Assembly: GCA_029582165.1 (NCBI GenBank)
Contig: CM055875.1
Location: forward strand, 25,809,144-25,873,143
Origin: Portulaca oleracea
Taxonomy: Eukaryota; Streptophyta; Magnoliopsida; Caryophyllales; Portulacaceae
Length of the DNA: 64,000 bases
Direction of reading: 5' to 3'
The translations under genes were made by a program, and so were the position numbers. Numbering within the stretch: position 1 is the first letter of the stretch; the number at the start of each line of letters is the position of its first letter. The notes beneath the pieces are model-generated. The model did no database searches and had not been told where the DNA came from. It was given only the letters and a program-made list of their open reading frames with translations. Shown here one piece after another: positions 9,871-20,715 of the stretch.

Positions 9871-11762
9871 TGTAGGACCCGGAAAAATTCCCGTTCGGGG
9901 AAATGTTTCCTCGGATGCGCTACATTTGTGATCGGGAACCGACTAAGGTTTCTTAATCCTTAAATAAGGATATTTTTATTTTTCGAAATTCATTTTCGGG
10001 GTGATGAAACTTTATTTATTTACAAACTCATTTTTTATTATTTAAATTATCCGTAATTACACAAATTAATTTAACAATAATTTAGTCCCGGCCCAATTAA
10101 TAAATCCAAGCCCAAAAGAGAACCAGTGGGCCACTGGAATCGGCTAAAACCCGTCTAGGGTTTAGCAGATTCCAGGTTGGGCCATTGGTCTCCTCGGCCC
10201 AAAGAGAAATTGGGTTGAAACTGATAAAACCCCCCTAGGTTTTATCATTTTCTGGCCCATTTCTCTCGAGACCCTCCTTGGATAAATATTGGACATGAAT
10301 TAAATTATTTTCTTAAATTAATTTTGTGTAAGAAATTGAATACTTTAAATAATTAAACGAATTTATAAAATTGTAAAAGAGTCGCCAGCCGATTTAAGGA
10401 AATCGACAAACCATAAAATAAGAAAAAGAAAGACTCCGGTCTACGAACCCGATTTCTAGATTCGGGGGTAAGGTTACGAATTCGAGCGTTATAAGAACTC
10501 TCGAATTCGCCTGTTTATAAAAACAGACTCTACTAAAATCAACATTGAAAAGAAAGAGAGTGGGAAGAAGTTTGATTAATTTCGAGGAATTATTATTCAA
10601 ATCATGCAATATAAAAACAATGCGGTTTTATTTTACAAAATATGTACAAGCACGGAATTAAATAAAGGATTACGTGATTAAACACAATGATCTAAATAAA
10701 AGAATCGAACCTTGCTTAAGATGTAGCGATGACGGATTTGACCCCTTTGAATTGCCCCTTGACTTGAAAGTCGGATGGGATGATGTGAGCGGTGTAGAAA
10801 GAAGTGTTATGTGGATGGTTGTGAAGGGTATGATTTGAGAAAGGGATTATGGGAGATGAAAAGAAGTACAATATGGATGTGGTGTAGGAAGGTGATTTTG
10901 TGATGGAAATGGATGATAGAATAATGATAGGGGAATTTGAGAGAGTATAATATGGTGGAAGAGTAGAGTAAGTATATTAGATGATGATTGTTGGTGGTGA
11001 GACTTGATGGTGAAAGTTGATTTTTGTCGGAGTTGTTGATGAAATGAAGGTGGAATGGAGGGGGTATTTATAGGTGAAGGAGTGTGAGTTTTGGAGGGAA
11101 ATGGTGGGGGACATACCCCAAAAATCACGTCCTCAGAGACCAAACCTAGGCGGGTTTTGGGGTGGTCAAATCACGTGGGCAAAAATCAGAGGATTGCATG
11201 CATGCAGAATTTTTCTTTTGGCGCCAGAATCATCAAAGCCTAGGCGGGCTTTGATAATATTAGCGCACGGATCAGTGACGTGGCTCTGAACGACGTCGTC
11301 TGCTACTTCGCCTAAAGCCTAGGCGGGTTTTGATCTTTCCGGGCCGGATCAAACCCTAGGCGGGTTTTATTCTCTGTGGGACGGGGCGCGCGACTGGACT
11401 GCTTCTGTGCCTGGAAAATGTTAAAACCCGCCTGAGTTATAAAACTGGCTAAGTGCAACTTCGAACGGCCATAGCTCTTACATCCGGACTCCGATTGAGG
11501 CAATTCAAAAGGCGTTGGAAAGCTTATGATGTGTACTTTACTCTCATCAAATGAAATGGGGCCAACGAGATTTATGGAAAAAATGAGATTTGAAATGGGG
11601 GGCATATGTATGTGGAAAGGGTGGAAAATGAAGGCTTTTTGTGGTGGGTTGGCCCGATAGCTTTTGATTGAGGAAGGCCCTTTGGATTTTCTTCCATGCT
11701 AGCCTCTTTTCTTGTTATGCTTGATTTGTCCACTTGTCCCGGTACAAAATCCAGTGTCTACA
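9871..11762 (-). repeat. Solo LTR nested in the hAT element
   Basis: On the minus strand it begins TGTAGACACTGGATTTTG and ends GGGTCCTACA. The 5-bp TSD CAAGT is present on both sides (9866-9870, 11763-11767). Orientation follows from a minus-strand TATA box (TATAAATACCCCC, about 11065-11073). Upstream of the TATA are CCTAGGCGGG palindrome repeats and a block like GAGTCCGGATGTAAGAGC that I know from other plant LTR U3 regions. No internal region remains, so the element was lost by LTR-LTR recombination. Confidence 0.85.
11141..11434 (-). promoter_or_regulatory. Palindromic U3 repeats of the nested solo LTR
   Basis: AAACCYAGGCGGGTTT-type palindromes lie at about 11142, 11236, 11315 and 11352, with a partial one at 11423. 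In LTR orientation the last unit sits about 72 bp before the TATA box. Spacing between units (94, 79, 37 bp) is less regular than in the other arrays. Confidence 0.5.
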
Positions 11763-13429
11763 CAAGTTTACAACATCAACTCAAAATAGAAATATAACAA
11801 CCAACAATTCATCTCAAGTCTTCCACTTAGGTCCTTCTTCAAGTCTTCAATCAGCCATCATTTCATCAATCTTGTCAATGTGTCCATCGCCCAAATCTTA
11901 ATATCAAACAAATAGAGTATAAGTAAAACTTTGAAAAACATTCTAAGCTCATGATTAGGCAGGTAAACAAACAGATACTTAATTAGGAGACAAAAATTAA
12001 AGCATCCTAAGCTTCACAAAAGAATTCAAAAGGGAAAACAATGGGATCAACAATCCATGATTCTTTTTCTTGAGAACAACAATCCATTATAGTACTGCTG
12101 AAAGAAGAAGATAAGCTAGAGCTGCAAGTTAAAACAATCCATCAACCCAGCCAAACAAGAGACTGAAAAATCGAAACTCACCAAAGGAGACCTTGAAAAA
12201 GATAGTATCCAATGCTCCACAGTAGAGTCAAGCATTAGAGCAAGGTGGTGAAATGGATGAATATAGATCGAAACCTGAGAGAAAAACAGAAAAAAATTCA
12301 ACACAAATTTTAAATCGACATGGAGGATTTATGATTGAAATCAGATATATATAGATCGAAGATTCAACACAAACAGAAAAAATTCAACACTTACTTGAAA
12401 CAAACACAAATTTAAAGTCGTGCGCGAGGGATGATTGAGAGGGACGATTGAGATTTGAGAATCTGAGATTGAGAGGAAGATATTATGGTTAGGGTTTTTG
12501 ATTGAGAGGAGTGAGGGATGATAGGGATTAAGAATTTGAGAGGGACTGAGGGAGTAGATCTGTAGATTGACGATGTGAGATTGGGAGTAGGCGGTTGAGG
12601 GCTTGAGGCAGTGAGTGAGAGTGTGAGACAACATTTGAGAGTGTGAGACTTAAGTATTAGTGAAATTAGGGTTTTTAAATGGGCTATATGGGCTGTGGGC
12701 TGAGTGAGTATTGGTTAATGAAGGCCTAAAAAATTTTTATATTAAATAATTAGATGGATCCTGGATCCCGCTTTCGAATCCGGATCCATCAAATCAAGAT
12801 CCAGTCCCGGATCCATTCACTAATGGATCCTAATTTTAAGATCCAGTACCGGATCCAAATGGTTAAGATCCGGATCCAGATCCACTGAATCCAACCGGTT
12901 TCGGATCTGGATCTGGGTACCCGTTTTTTTTGCTCATCCCTAGTTGGAAGGGAATGATATGACGAGCTGAGGTATCGTATCAACCAAGATTATTGCAATA
13001 TTTTAATTAGAACCAAAATCTCGGCTAACCCCAGCAAATAGGAAGGTATTCAGCTTCCCAGGGCATCCATTGCCAAGATACAATTCCATGATTTTAGCAC
13101 GACCTCCGCGCAGTCTCCCTTGTTAAATATAATTAGAAAAATCCAAAAAAAATTACCACCTAATTCTCATCTACCAAATTGTCACCCCAAATCTTCATGG
13201 TAAAAAAAATTCATCTCAATTATTTGCCTAATTTTTGAATATTTGTAACAATTTGTAGAAAAGTAGGAAAAGTGGATGGTGGTAGGTGTTGAAGATTGAT
13301 GATGGAATGCATTATAAATACCCTTTGTATGCTTCTCATTTGCTAATAAATCAAATACAAGTCCATCCAAAAAAAAAAACATTCATATATACATATACTC
13401 ATCCTCTCCCACAATTACTCCTCTCAAAA

Positions 13430-13487
<58 letters not shown>

Positions 13488-13488
13488 T
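13430..13488 (+). repeat. (TAA)n microsatellite in LTR
   Basis: About 19 TAA/AAT units. The 3' LTR copy has a shorter tract at 20667-20713, plus a separate tract at about 19974-20028. Confidence 0.9.
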
Positions 13489-14427
13489 TCCATTCCTTCC
13501 ATAATCAATAGTAGTACGAAGCTAGTCAATATTGCCCCGTGTTTCCGCTATAAGAGTCTACGGCCGGGCTGTAGATTTTCCAGCTCACCGTGTCGTGCTT
13601 TAGGCCTTCACACCGACATATCAGGTATGTACTGTCTAGACTCCTAATTAATCAAAATTGTAACCATAAGATAGAGCATAAGGGTTGTGTCAGTAGAATC
13701 GGGAAAACCCCGAAGGCCTTGGAATCAGTAATTTTCTAGAACTAATACTAGTAATACTACTGCTAATAATCATAATAACAATAATTAGTAATAATAATCA
13801 TAATAACAACAAAGGGGCAGTAAGATGGGAAGCGATGGGCTAAATATGGTTGTGGTAGCAAGGCTTGTGATTAAGTAGTAGAGACGTAATGAGTAATTAA
13901 TAAGAAAGTACAATGGAATGTTATAAAATCAATTAGTGGTCTTTTACATCGGCTTTGGGCTTACACGAATGGTTGGTCAAACTGGATACTATAACTATGG
14001 GTTTAGGTGAATTCGATTACTAATGCAATGAGTCAAATGATATAAATTGAACATAAAAAAAGGTTAATGATACTGTAATTTTAGATGACTCCACCATGTC
14101 TCACCAATTAAGTCTCTTGTCGCAATGGTTAATAAGGGACAGTCAGGTTGTAAGCTCATTAATCATGCCTATAACAAACATAATACATATATAGCATATA
14201 ATAGTAGTGTTTTTCCAAACACCTCATATTATATGGTACACTAATGTAAGATAAGTATATCATAGTGGTACTCATCAATCGAAATCAGGAAAGATTTTAA
14301 TAGTATCTTTAATTTTGCTAGATATTCTAGCCGCGAGTCAAGTGCTAACCTAAATTTCGAACGAGGTACAGTTAAGGTTAACCCTTTCTCATAAAATTAT
14401 ATTGTTTTCCTAAATTATTACTGTTTA

Positions 14428-14646
14428 TTGGATGTCCACAGTATCGTTACTATTATTATTGTACCGGTGATCACATGGTTATTGTTTGTGTGTCTATCGT
14501 TATTATCTGCGTGCCTATCGTTTACCTGCGCGCCTATCGTTAAATTGCACGCCTATCGTTTATTATTATGCGCCTATCGTTATTGGTATCGTTATTGTCG
14601 GACTATCCGTGGATGCTACTGTTCCCTCTCCCTCATTTCGAACTAA
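14428..14646 (+). other. CCTATCGTT repeat block in U5 with a recurring short open frame
   Basis: Six or seven copies of GCGCCTATCGTT-like words lie about 15-25 bp apart. All five LTR copies in the window (also 2429-2647 minus, 7682-7867, 8661-8876 minus, 22037-22228) have it, and each keeps an open frame of 61-72 codons starting MDV[HY]. The peptide is hydrophobic and like no family I know. The lack of stops may only reflect the repeat composition. Confidence 0.5.
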
Positions 14647-15031
14647 AATGAATTTCTAAATTATTTTTACATGGTTGGGTTTACTGTACTGGGATTTCGT
14701 TCTCACTTTTAAAATTGTTTTATGTTTTCAGGTTGATCGTGACAATAATTGGGGGTTTAGATGCAAGGGACGCTCGCCTAGAATCTCATATCTATAGTTA
14801 GGGAATAAATAAAATAGTACCCGACCATAATTAAATTTTTATGTTGTAAGAGACTTTAATTTTTCATTTTATTTGTCGAATAATTTAGTTGGTTGATTAT
14901 TAATAAAATGAGTTAGTTTTATAAATATTGATATTGTACTGGCCTTGCATGTCCATAAGACATGCTGCATAACGCCCCATTAAAATTAATTAAATTAATT
15001 ATTCGGCTTAAAATTCTCCGGGCGTTACAGT

Positions 15032-15045
15032 TGGTATCAGAGTCT
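15032..15045 (+). other. Primer-binding site of element B
   Basis: TGGTATCAGAGTC, two bases after the LTR end, complements the 3' end of initiator tRNA-Met, the usual primer of plant chromoviruses. Confidence 0.85.
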
Positions 15046-15327
15046 AGATTCCAAAATGGCTGGGATTAGTAATTATACAGTGCTAAGATTCTAAGTGGTT
15101 TAGTGACATCCCAAAAGAAAGATAATGAAATAAAATTTTAGGTTTAAAATTTGTTAAGCCATGGGAGGATTTGGTATTATATGTGTCGTACGTGCTTATA
15201 TTTGGTTGTTTATGGCTAAATAGGTTTTAGTCAACATTGGGAATAAAGTGCCCTTATCAAAGTGCCCTTATTAAACAACCTCATTACCCAAGTATTTCTT
15301 AGTATCGTAGCAATAAATTGTTTCAGG

Positions 15328-16350
15328 ATGTCTAGCACCGAACCTTTTAACATTGACACTCCCCTGAACACTAGCAATGTGGTCACCAAAGTATCAGATG
15401 AGTTTCAAGAGGAGGACATGGGCAACTTAGACCCGAGGACCATGGCCTACATGATGGAAAGGTTACTTTCCGCCCAAGGAGGTCGATCATTGGAAAAAGA
15501 GGAAGATCAGTACTCCTAGATATTTCAAAGAATCACCGCACATAAGCCCCCAACATATGATGGCACAACTGATCTGGTCATACTCGAAGATTGGATCAAG
15601 GCCATTGACAAGTTGTTCATCGCCGTCAAGTGTCCTATTGAACAACAAGCTGAGGTCGCTAGCTACTACCTAACTGGGCAAGCTGACCTATGGTGGGAAA
15701 CTCAAAAACATAAGTTGAATGAAGACGGGTTTTCATGGGAAAAGCTAAAAGAGCTTCTAAGGGAAAAATTCTATCATGATTTTCTGAGGAAGGAGAAGGA
15801 ACGTGAATTCATTAACCTAGAGCAAGGCAAGATGTCTGTGGTAGAATATGTAGCTAAATTTATGGAGTTAGCCAGATTCGCAGCAGACTTGATTCCTAAT
15901 GATAAGAAGCGCATGGAATGGTTCGAGGAGGGGCTGAACCCAAGGCTACGCACACAAGTGAATGTCCTCCCCGCAGAATCATTCCAAGAGTTGTACAACC
16001 GGGCGGCTCGCATAGAGAGTGTGAATCAGATGCTAGAAGAAAAGGCGAAACAAAATGCCCAACACGGAGAATCACAAACGAACTGGAAACTAGGGCAGGC
16101 GGACTCCCGACCTATACAACACCACAACCGGGAGAAGAGGCCACTCCCTGGGGGATTCACCAATAGGCCACTGAAGAAGCTAGAGCGAGAGACAAGACCT
16201 ACCTACAACGGAGCACCTTGCAGCTATTGTGGACTCAAGAACCACCCAGTGGAAAGGTGCTGAAAGAAGTTGGGGTTGTGCCTATGGTGTGGGAGCGCTG
16301 AGCACACCATTGCCAACTGCCCTAGAGAGAAACCAAAATCAAGGAAGGAT
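15328..16350 (+). pseudogene. Element B gag
   Basis: Starts at ATG 15328 (MSSTEPFNID) and runs through a retrotransposon capsid domain (YYLTGQADLWWETQK; VVEYVAKFMELARFA) to two CCHC knuckles, CSYCGLKNHPVERC and CLWCGSAEHTIANC. In-frame stops break it at 15517 (TAG) and 16261 (TGA), the second between the knuckles. The capsid core (15613-16260) is otherwise well kept. Typical of the Tekay/Del chromovirus lineage. Confidence 0.9.
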
Positions 16351-16989
16351 GAGGCTACCGGAGTGCGACAAGGAAATACTACCACGGTAAACACCAGTGG
16401 GAAGGTCTACGCCATGACCAGTCAGGAAGCAAATACTTCGGGTACGGTGGTCACTGGAACCCTTCACCTTAACTCTATCCCTATCTGTGTTCTTTTTGAT
16501 ACCGGGGCTTCCCTTTCTTTTATATCTAACAAAACTGTTGCTAAACTATATCTAAGTTCAAGCGAGCAATCCTTAGCCCTAACTGTGAGCTTTCCTCATG
16601 GGGAGATTGTTTCATGCCCTAACTTGTACAAAAACTGTCCTATAACCATCGGAGGAGAAGTATTCCTAGGGTACCTAGTCGAATTTGAATTAATCGACTT
16701 TGATGTGATATTGGGAATAGATTGGTTGGCTAGGCATAGAGCTCATATCGACTGTAAAAAGGGCAAGGTTACCCTTAGGAGCCAAGCTGGTGGGAAACTA
16801 ACCTTTTATGGTGAAGGGGCTCAAACCAAGGTCCCAATAGTATCTATGATGAAGGTGCGTAGGATGTTACGGAAGGGATGTCAGGGCTTTCTATGTGAGG
16901 TGATCGATACCTCCAATTCGGCCCCTATATTATCAGAAATCCCGGTAGTTAGGGAGTTTCCTGAAGTCTTTCCAGAGGACCTACCTTGA
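16351..16989 (+). pseudogene. Element B aspartic protease
   Basis: Same frame as the second zinc knuckle. The catalytic motif VLFDTGASLSFIS is intact (about 16490) and ILGIDWLARHRAHIDC follows, as in plant gypsy retropepsins. The frame ends at a TGA (16987) within PEDLP*LPPERE, where a glycine codon is usual, so a point mutation separates protease from reverse transcriptase. Confidence 0.9.
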
Positions 16990-17850
16990 TTACCACCAGA
17001 ACGAGAAGTACAGTTTGAGATTGATTTGATACCAGGTGCCACCGCCATAACCAAGGCCCCATATCGTATGGCTCCCGCAGAATTGAAGGAATTAAAGGCA
17101 CAACTTGAAGAACTCTTGCATAAGGGTTTTATCAGACCAAGTGTGTCTCCTTGGGGAGCCCCAATGCTTTTTGTGAAAAAGAAGGATGGAAGCATGAGAC
17201 TATGCATCGATTATCGGGAGCTTAACAAGATAACTATTAAGAACAAGTATCATCTTCCTTGGATTGATGACTTGTTCGATCAACTCCAAGGAGCTACCAT
17301 TTTCTCCAAGATTGACTTAAGAACGGGTTATCACCAACTTCGAATCAAGCATGAGGATATTCCTAAGACGGCTTTTCGAACTCGATATGGGCATTTTGAG
17401 TTTGTGGTGATGCCTTTTGGACTAACCAATGCTCCCGCCAAATTTATGGACCTCATGCATCGTGTCTTGAAACCCTACCTTGACCTATTTGTCATAGTCT
17501 TCATTGACGACATCCTCATATACTCTAAGACAGAAAAGGAGCACGTTGTGCACTTGAAAATGGTGCTAGAGCTGTTAAAGGAACATCAACTGTTTGGGAA
17601 GTTTAAAAAGTGCGAGTTTTGGCTTAAGGAGGTGGCGTTTCTTGGACATATCATTACCAAGGAATGAAGGAAGGTGTGACGGTGGACCCATAAAAGGTAC
17701 AAGCAATTATAAGTTGGCCACCACCAGCCAATGTTTAAGAGGTTTGAAGCTTCTAGGGCTAGCGGGATACTATAGACGATTTGTAGAAAACTTCTCCCGT
17801 ATTGTCGGACCTCTTACGAATTTAACGAAGAAGTCCAACTAATTTGAGTG
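16990..17850 (+). pseudogene. Element B reverse transcriptase
   Basis: Continues from the mutant stop. Conserved blocks are present in order: [66 protein letters not shown] and the catalytic [10 protein letters not shown] (about 17500). The main frame stops at about 17665, and text resumes in another frame with GLAGYYRRFVENFS (about 17755), so there is at least one frameshift. It would copy the RNA to cDNA; this copy is dead. Confidence 0.92.
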
Positions 17851-18420
17851 GACCCCTGAGTGTGAAGCTGCATTCTCAGAGAGTTAAAGAGGCGCTTGAC
17901 TACAACGCCTATTTTAGCATTGCCTCGTCATGGCGAGGGCTTCACCATTTATAGTGATGCTTCCAAGAAGGGGTTAGGGTGTGTACTCATGCAAAATGAC
18001 AAGGTTATTGTCTACGCTTCTAGGAAGCTGAAGCCTTATGAAACAAACTACCCTATGCATGACCTGGAATTAGCCGCAGTCGTTTTTGCCCTTAAGATAT
18101 GGAGACACTATTTGTTTGGTGTTCCCTGCAAAATCTACACGGACCACAAGAGTTTGAAGCACCTGTTTACCCAACCAGACTTGAACACAAGGCAAAGTCG
18201 ATGGTTAAAGCTCATCAAAGATAATGATCTAGATATCCAATATCAACCAGGGAAGGCGAATGTGGTGGCAGATGCCTTGAGCCGTAAATCTTCCGACATT
18301 ATTAATGCACTTCCTGCTCTACCTCTAGCAATACAAAGAGACTTGCAGAGTCTAGGGGTGGAGTTGAGCCATGGGGGCCCAATGGGAGGCTTGCAGCTAT
18401 GGAAGTAAGAGTTACCTTCA
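17851..18420 (+). pseudogene. Element B RNase H
   Basis: Gypsy RNase H motifs: [17 protein letters not shown] (about 17950), [32 protein letters not shown] and [11 protein letters not shown] frame of 170 residues (17896-18408) is clean, but stops separate it from RT and integrase. Confidence 0.9.
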
Positions 18421-19450
18421 TAGATGACATCATCTAAGCACAGGGTGCAGACCCCATACTAAAAAGGATCAAGGAGGAAGTGAATCAAGGGAGTGCTACA
18501 GGTTTCGTCATTCATGAGGATGGGTCCCTTAGGTTCCAGGGTCGCTTGTGTATCCCTAACCGTAGAGACCTTAAAGACAAGATCATGTCAGAAGCTCACC
18601 AAACTCCTTACTCCGTCCATCCCGGGGGTAATAAGATGTATAAAGACCTCCGACAAAGGTTTTGGTGGAGCAACATGAAAAAGGAAGTAGTGGAATTTGT
18701 GTCGAAGTGCTTGACTTGCCAACAAGTAAACTTTGATCATCGTCGACCGGCGGGGGAGATAAGGTCCCTTGAAATTCTCGTATGGGAGTGGGACTCTATA
18801 TCCATGGATTTTGTCATGGGTTTACCAAGGACCCAAAGCAGAAAGGATGCTATTTGGGTGATAGTGGACCGCCTAACCAAGTCGGCTCACTTCCTAGCCA
18901 TTAACGAAAAAAGGAAGGTCGAGAAATTGGCAAGAATATATATAGAAGAAGTGGTTAGACTATACGGGACCCCAAGTGACATTGTATCTGATAGGGATTC
19001 TAGATTCTTATCCTGAATTTGGATGACTCTCTAAAAAGCTTTAGGTACAAAGTTAAACCTTAGTACCTCTTACCATCCTGAGACGGATGGGCAAACAGAG
19101 CGAACCAACCAAACCTTGGAGGATATGTTACGAGCATGTGTATTGGACTTCCAAGGTTCATGGGAAGAGCACCTGCCATTGATTGAATTTTCCTATAACA
19201 ACAGCTACCATGAAAGCATAAAGATGGCCCCTTTTGAAGCTCTATACGGGCGAAAATGCAGGTCCCCACTGTGTTGAAATGACATAGATGAAACCCTAAT
19301 GTTGGGTCCAGAATTGATTCAGGATGCAGCTGACAAGATTAGGAAAATCCAAGACAACATGAGGGCAGCCCAAGACCGGCAACGAAGCTATGCCCAGAAA
19401 AGACGTAGACCCTTGGAGTTTAGGGTTCGGAGTAAGGTGTTCTTGAAGGT
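18421..19450 (+). pseudogene. Element B integrase
   Basis: The zinc-binding start is clear (HPGGNKMYKDLRQRFWW, then CLTCQQVN). The catalytic core has SMDFVMGLPRT and TPSDIVSDRDSRF, giving two acidic catalytic positions. After a stop at about 19014 the core goes on with [18 protein letters not shown], carrying the third. More stops follow (19274, 19470 region). The chromodomain lies downstream. Confidence 0.9.
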
Positions 19451-19468
19451 GTCTCTCTCTAAGGGGTC

Positions 19469-19843
19469 ATGAGGTTCGGGAAAGTTGGGAAGCTGAGCCC
19501 TCGATACGTGAGACCCTATGAAATTCTCGAGCAGGTAGGGCCAGTAGCCTATCGGCTCGCACTAACCCCAGAACTGTCAAAGGTCCATAATGTCTTCCAC
19601 GTGTCGCAATTAAGAGAATATGTACCAGATGAGAGCCACCAAATACGACATGGGCAGATTAAGTCAGCGGAGAACTTGACATATGAAGAGCGACCGATTC
19701 GCATCTTAGACCACCGGGAGAAGCAACTCAGGAACAAGGTGGTACCTCTAGTGAAGGTGCTATGGGATAATCACTCTACCCAAGAGGCCACTTGGGAGAC
19801 CGAGACTCACATGTGGGAAAAATACCCCCACCTGTTCACCTAA
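19469..19843 (+). pseudogene. Element B integrase C-terminus with chromodomain
   Basis: The GPY/F-like module (KLSPRYVRPYEILEQVGPVAYRLALTPEL; VHNVFHVSQLREY) is followed by a chromodomain-like ending (RPIRILDHREKQLRNKVV, VKVLWDNHSTQEATWE). This places element B in the chromoviruses, Tekay/Del type. The chromodomain helps target integration to heterochromatin. It ends at TAA 19841, 60 bp before the 3' LTR. Confidence 0.9.
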
Positions 19844-19884
19844 GGTATACATCCACGCTCTAAGTTTTGAGGACGAAACTTTCT

Positions 19885-19900
19885 TTTAAGGGGGAAGGAC
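19885..19900 (+). other. Polypurine tract of element B
   Basis: TTAAGGGGGAAGGAC directly precedes the 3' LTR; it is the plus-strand primer site. Confidence 0.8.
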
Positions 19901-19987
19901 TGTAACATCCCAAATTTTCAATAGTAGTACATTAATAATATAATATTATGATAATAGTAGTGCTTGCGTCATAATAATAATAATAAC

Positions 19988-20029
<42 letters not shown>

Positions 20030-20666
20030 GAAACGATAGTGGGGTGGATACCATGAACGTGGGTTGTTGGCAATAGTGGAGGATTATGGAAGTAAGATTG
20101 AAATACTAAAATAAAACCCTAATATAGCATGATAATAATAATATTAGTGGAAGTGCCCAGTAGACTCCATTAGCAAAGTTGGAAGGGAATGATATGACGA
20201 GCTGAGGCATCGTATCAACCAAGATTATTGCAATATTTTAATTAGAACCAAAATCTTGTCTAACCCCGGCAAATAGGAAGGTATTCAGCTTCCCAGAGCA
20301 TCCATTGCCAAGATATAATTCCATGATTTTAGCACAACCTCCGCCCAGTCTCTCTTGTTGAATATAATTAGAAAAATCCAAAAAAAATTACCACCTAATT
20401 TTCACCTACCAAATTGCCACCCCAAATCTTCATGGTCAAAAAAATTCATCTCAATTATTTGCCTAATTTTTGAATATTTGTAACAATTTGTAGAAAAGTA
20501 GGAAAACTGGATGGTGGTAGGTATTGAAGATTGGTGATGGAAGTGCATTATAAATACCCTTTGTATGCTTCTCATTTGCTAATAAATCAAATACAAGTCC
20601 ATAAAAAAAACACACACACATTCATATATACATATACTCATCCTCTCCATCAATTACTCCTCTCAA

Positions 20667-20715
<49 letters not shown>

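Larger units (their letters stand above)
9548..12942. mobile_element. Non-autonomous hAT element
   Basis: Terminal inverted repeats TAGGGGTGAGCAAA and TTTGCTCATCCCTA are flanked by a perfect 8-bp TSD, GTTGGAAG (9540-9547 and 12943-12950), which fits the hAT superfamily. Subterminal regions (about 9586-9680 and 12755-12920) are packed with GGATCC/GGATCT-type repeats and a GGGTACCCG palindrome, presumably transposase-binding sites. Without the solo LTR inside, the element is about 1.5 kb. No transposase motif was seen. A GGGCTATATGGGCTGTGGGC-like segment near 12680 resembles a minus-strand promoter, so it may be an internally deleted autonomous element. Confidence 0.85.
12943..15029 (+). repeat. 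5' LTR of element B, main part
   Basis: Matches the 3' LTR (20171-22638) throughout. It includes a TATA/leader region (ATTATAAATACCC, about 13311), an (ATA/TAA)n microsatellite (13430-13488), the CCTATCGTT repeats (14500-14600) and the terminal CGTTACA (15029). A primer-binding site follows directly. Confidence 0.85.

Noticed and set aside
10847..11143. Minus-strand Pro/Ser-rich frame of 98 codons
   Set aside because: Lies in the transcribed leader of the solo LTR, low complexity, no family.
15032..15045. tRNA gene fragments at primer-binding sites
   Set aside because: Only the tRNA 3'-end complement is present, as expected for LTR elements; no cloverleaf nearby.
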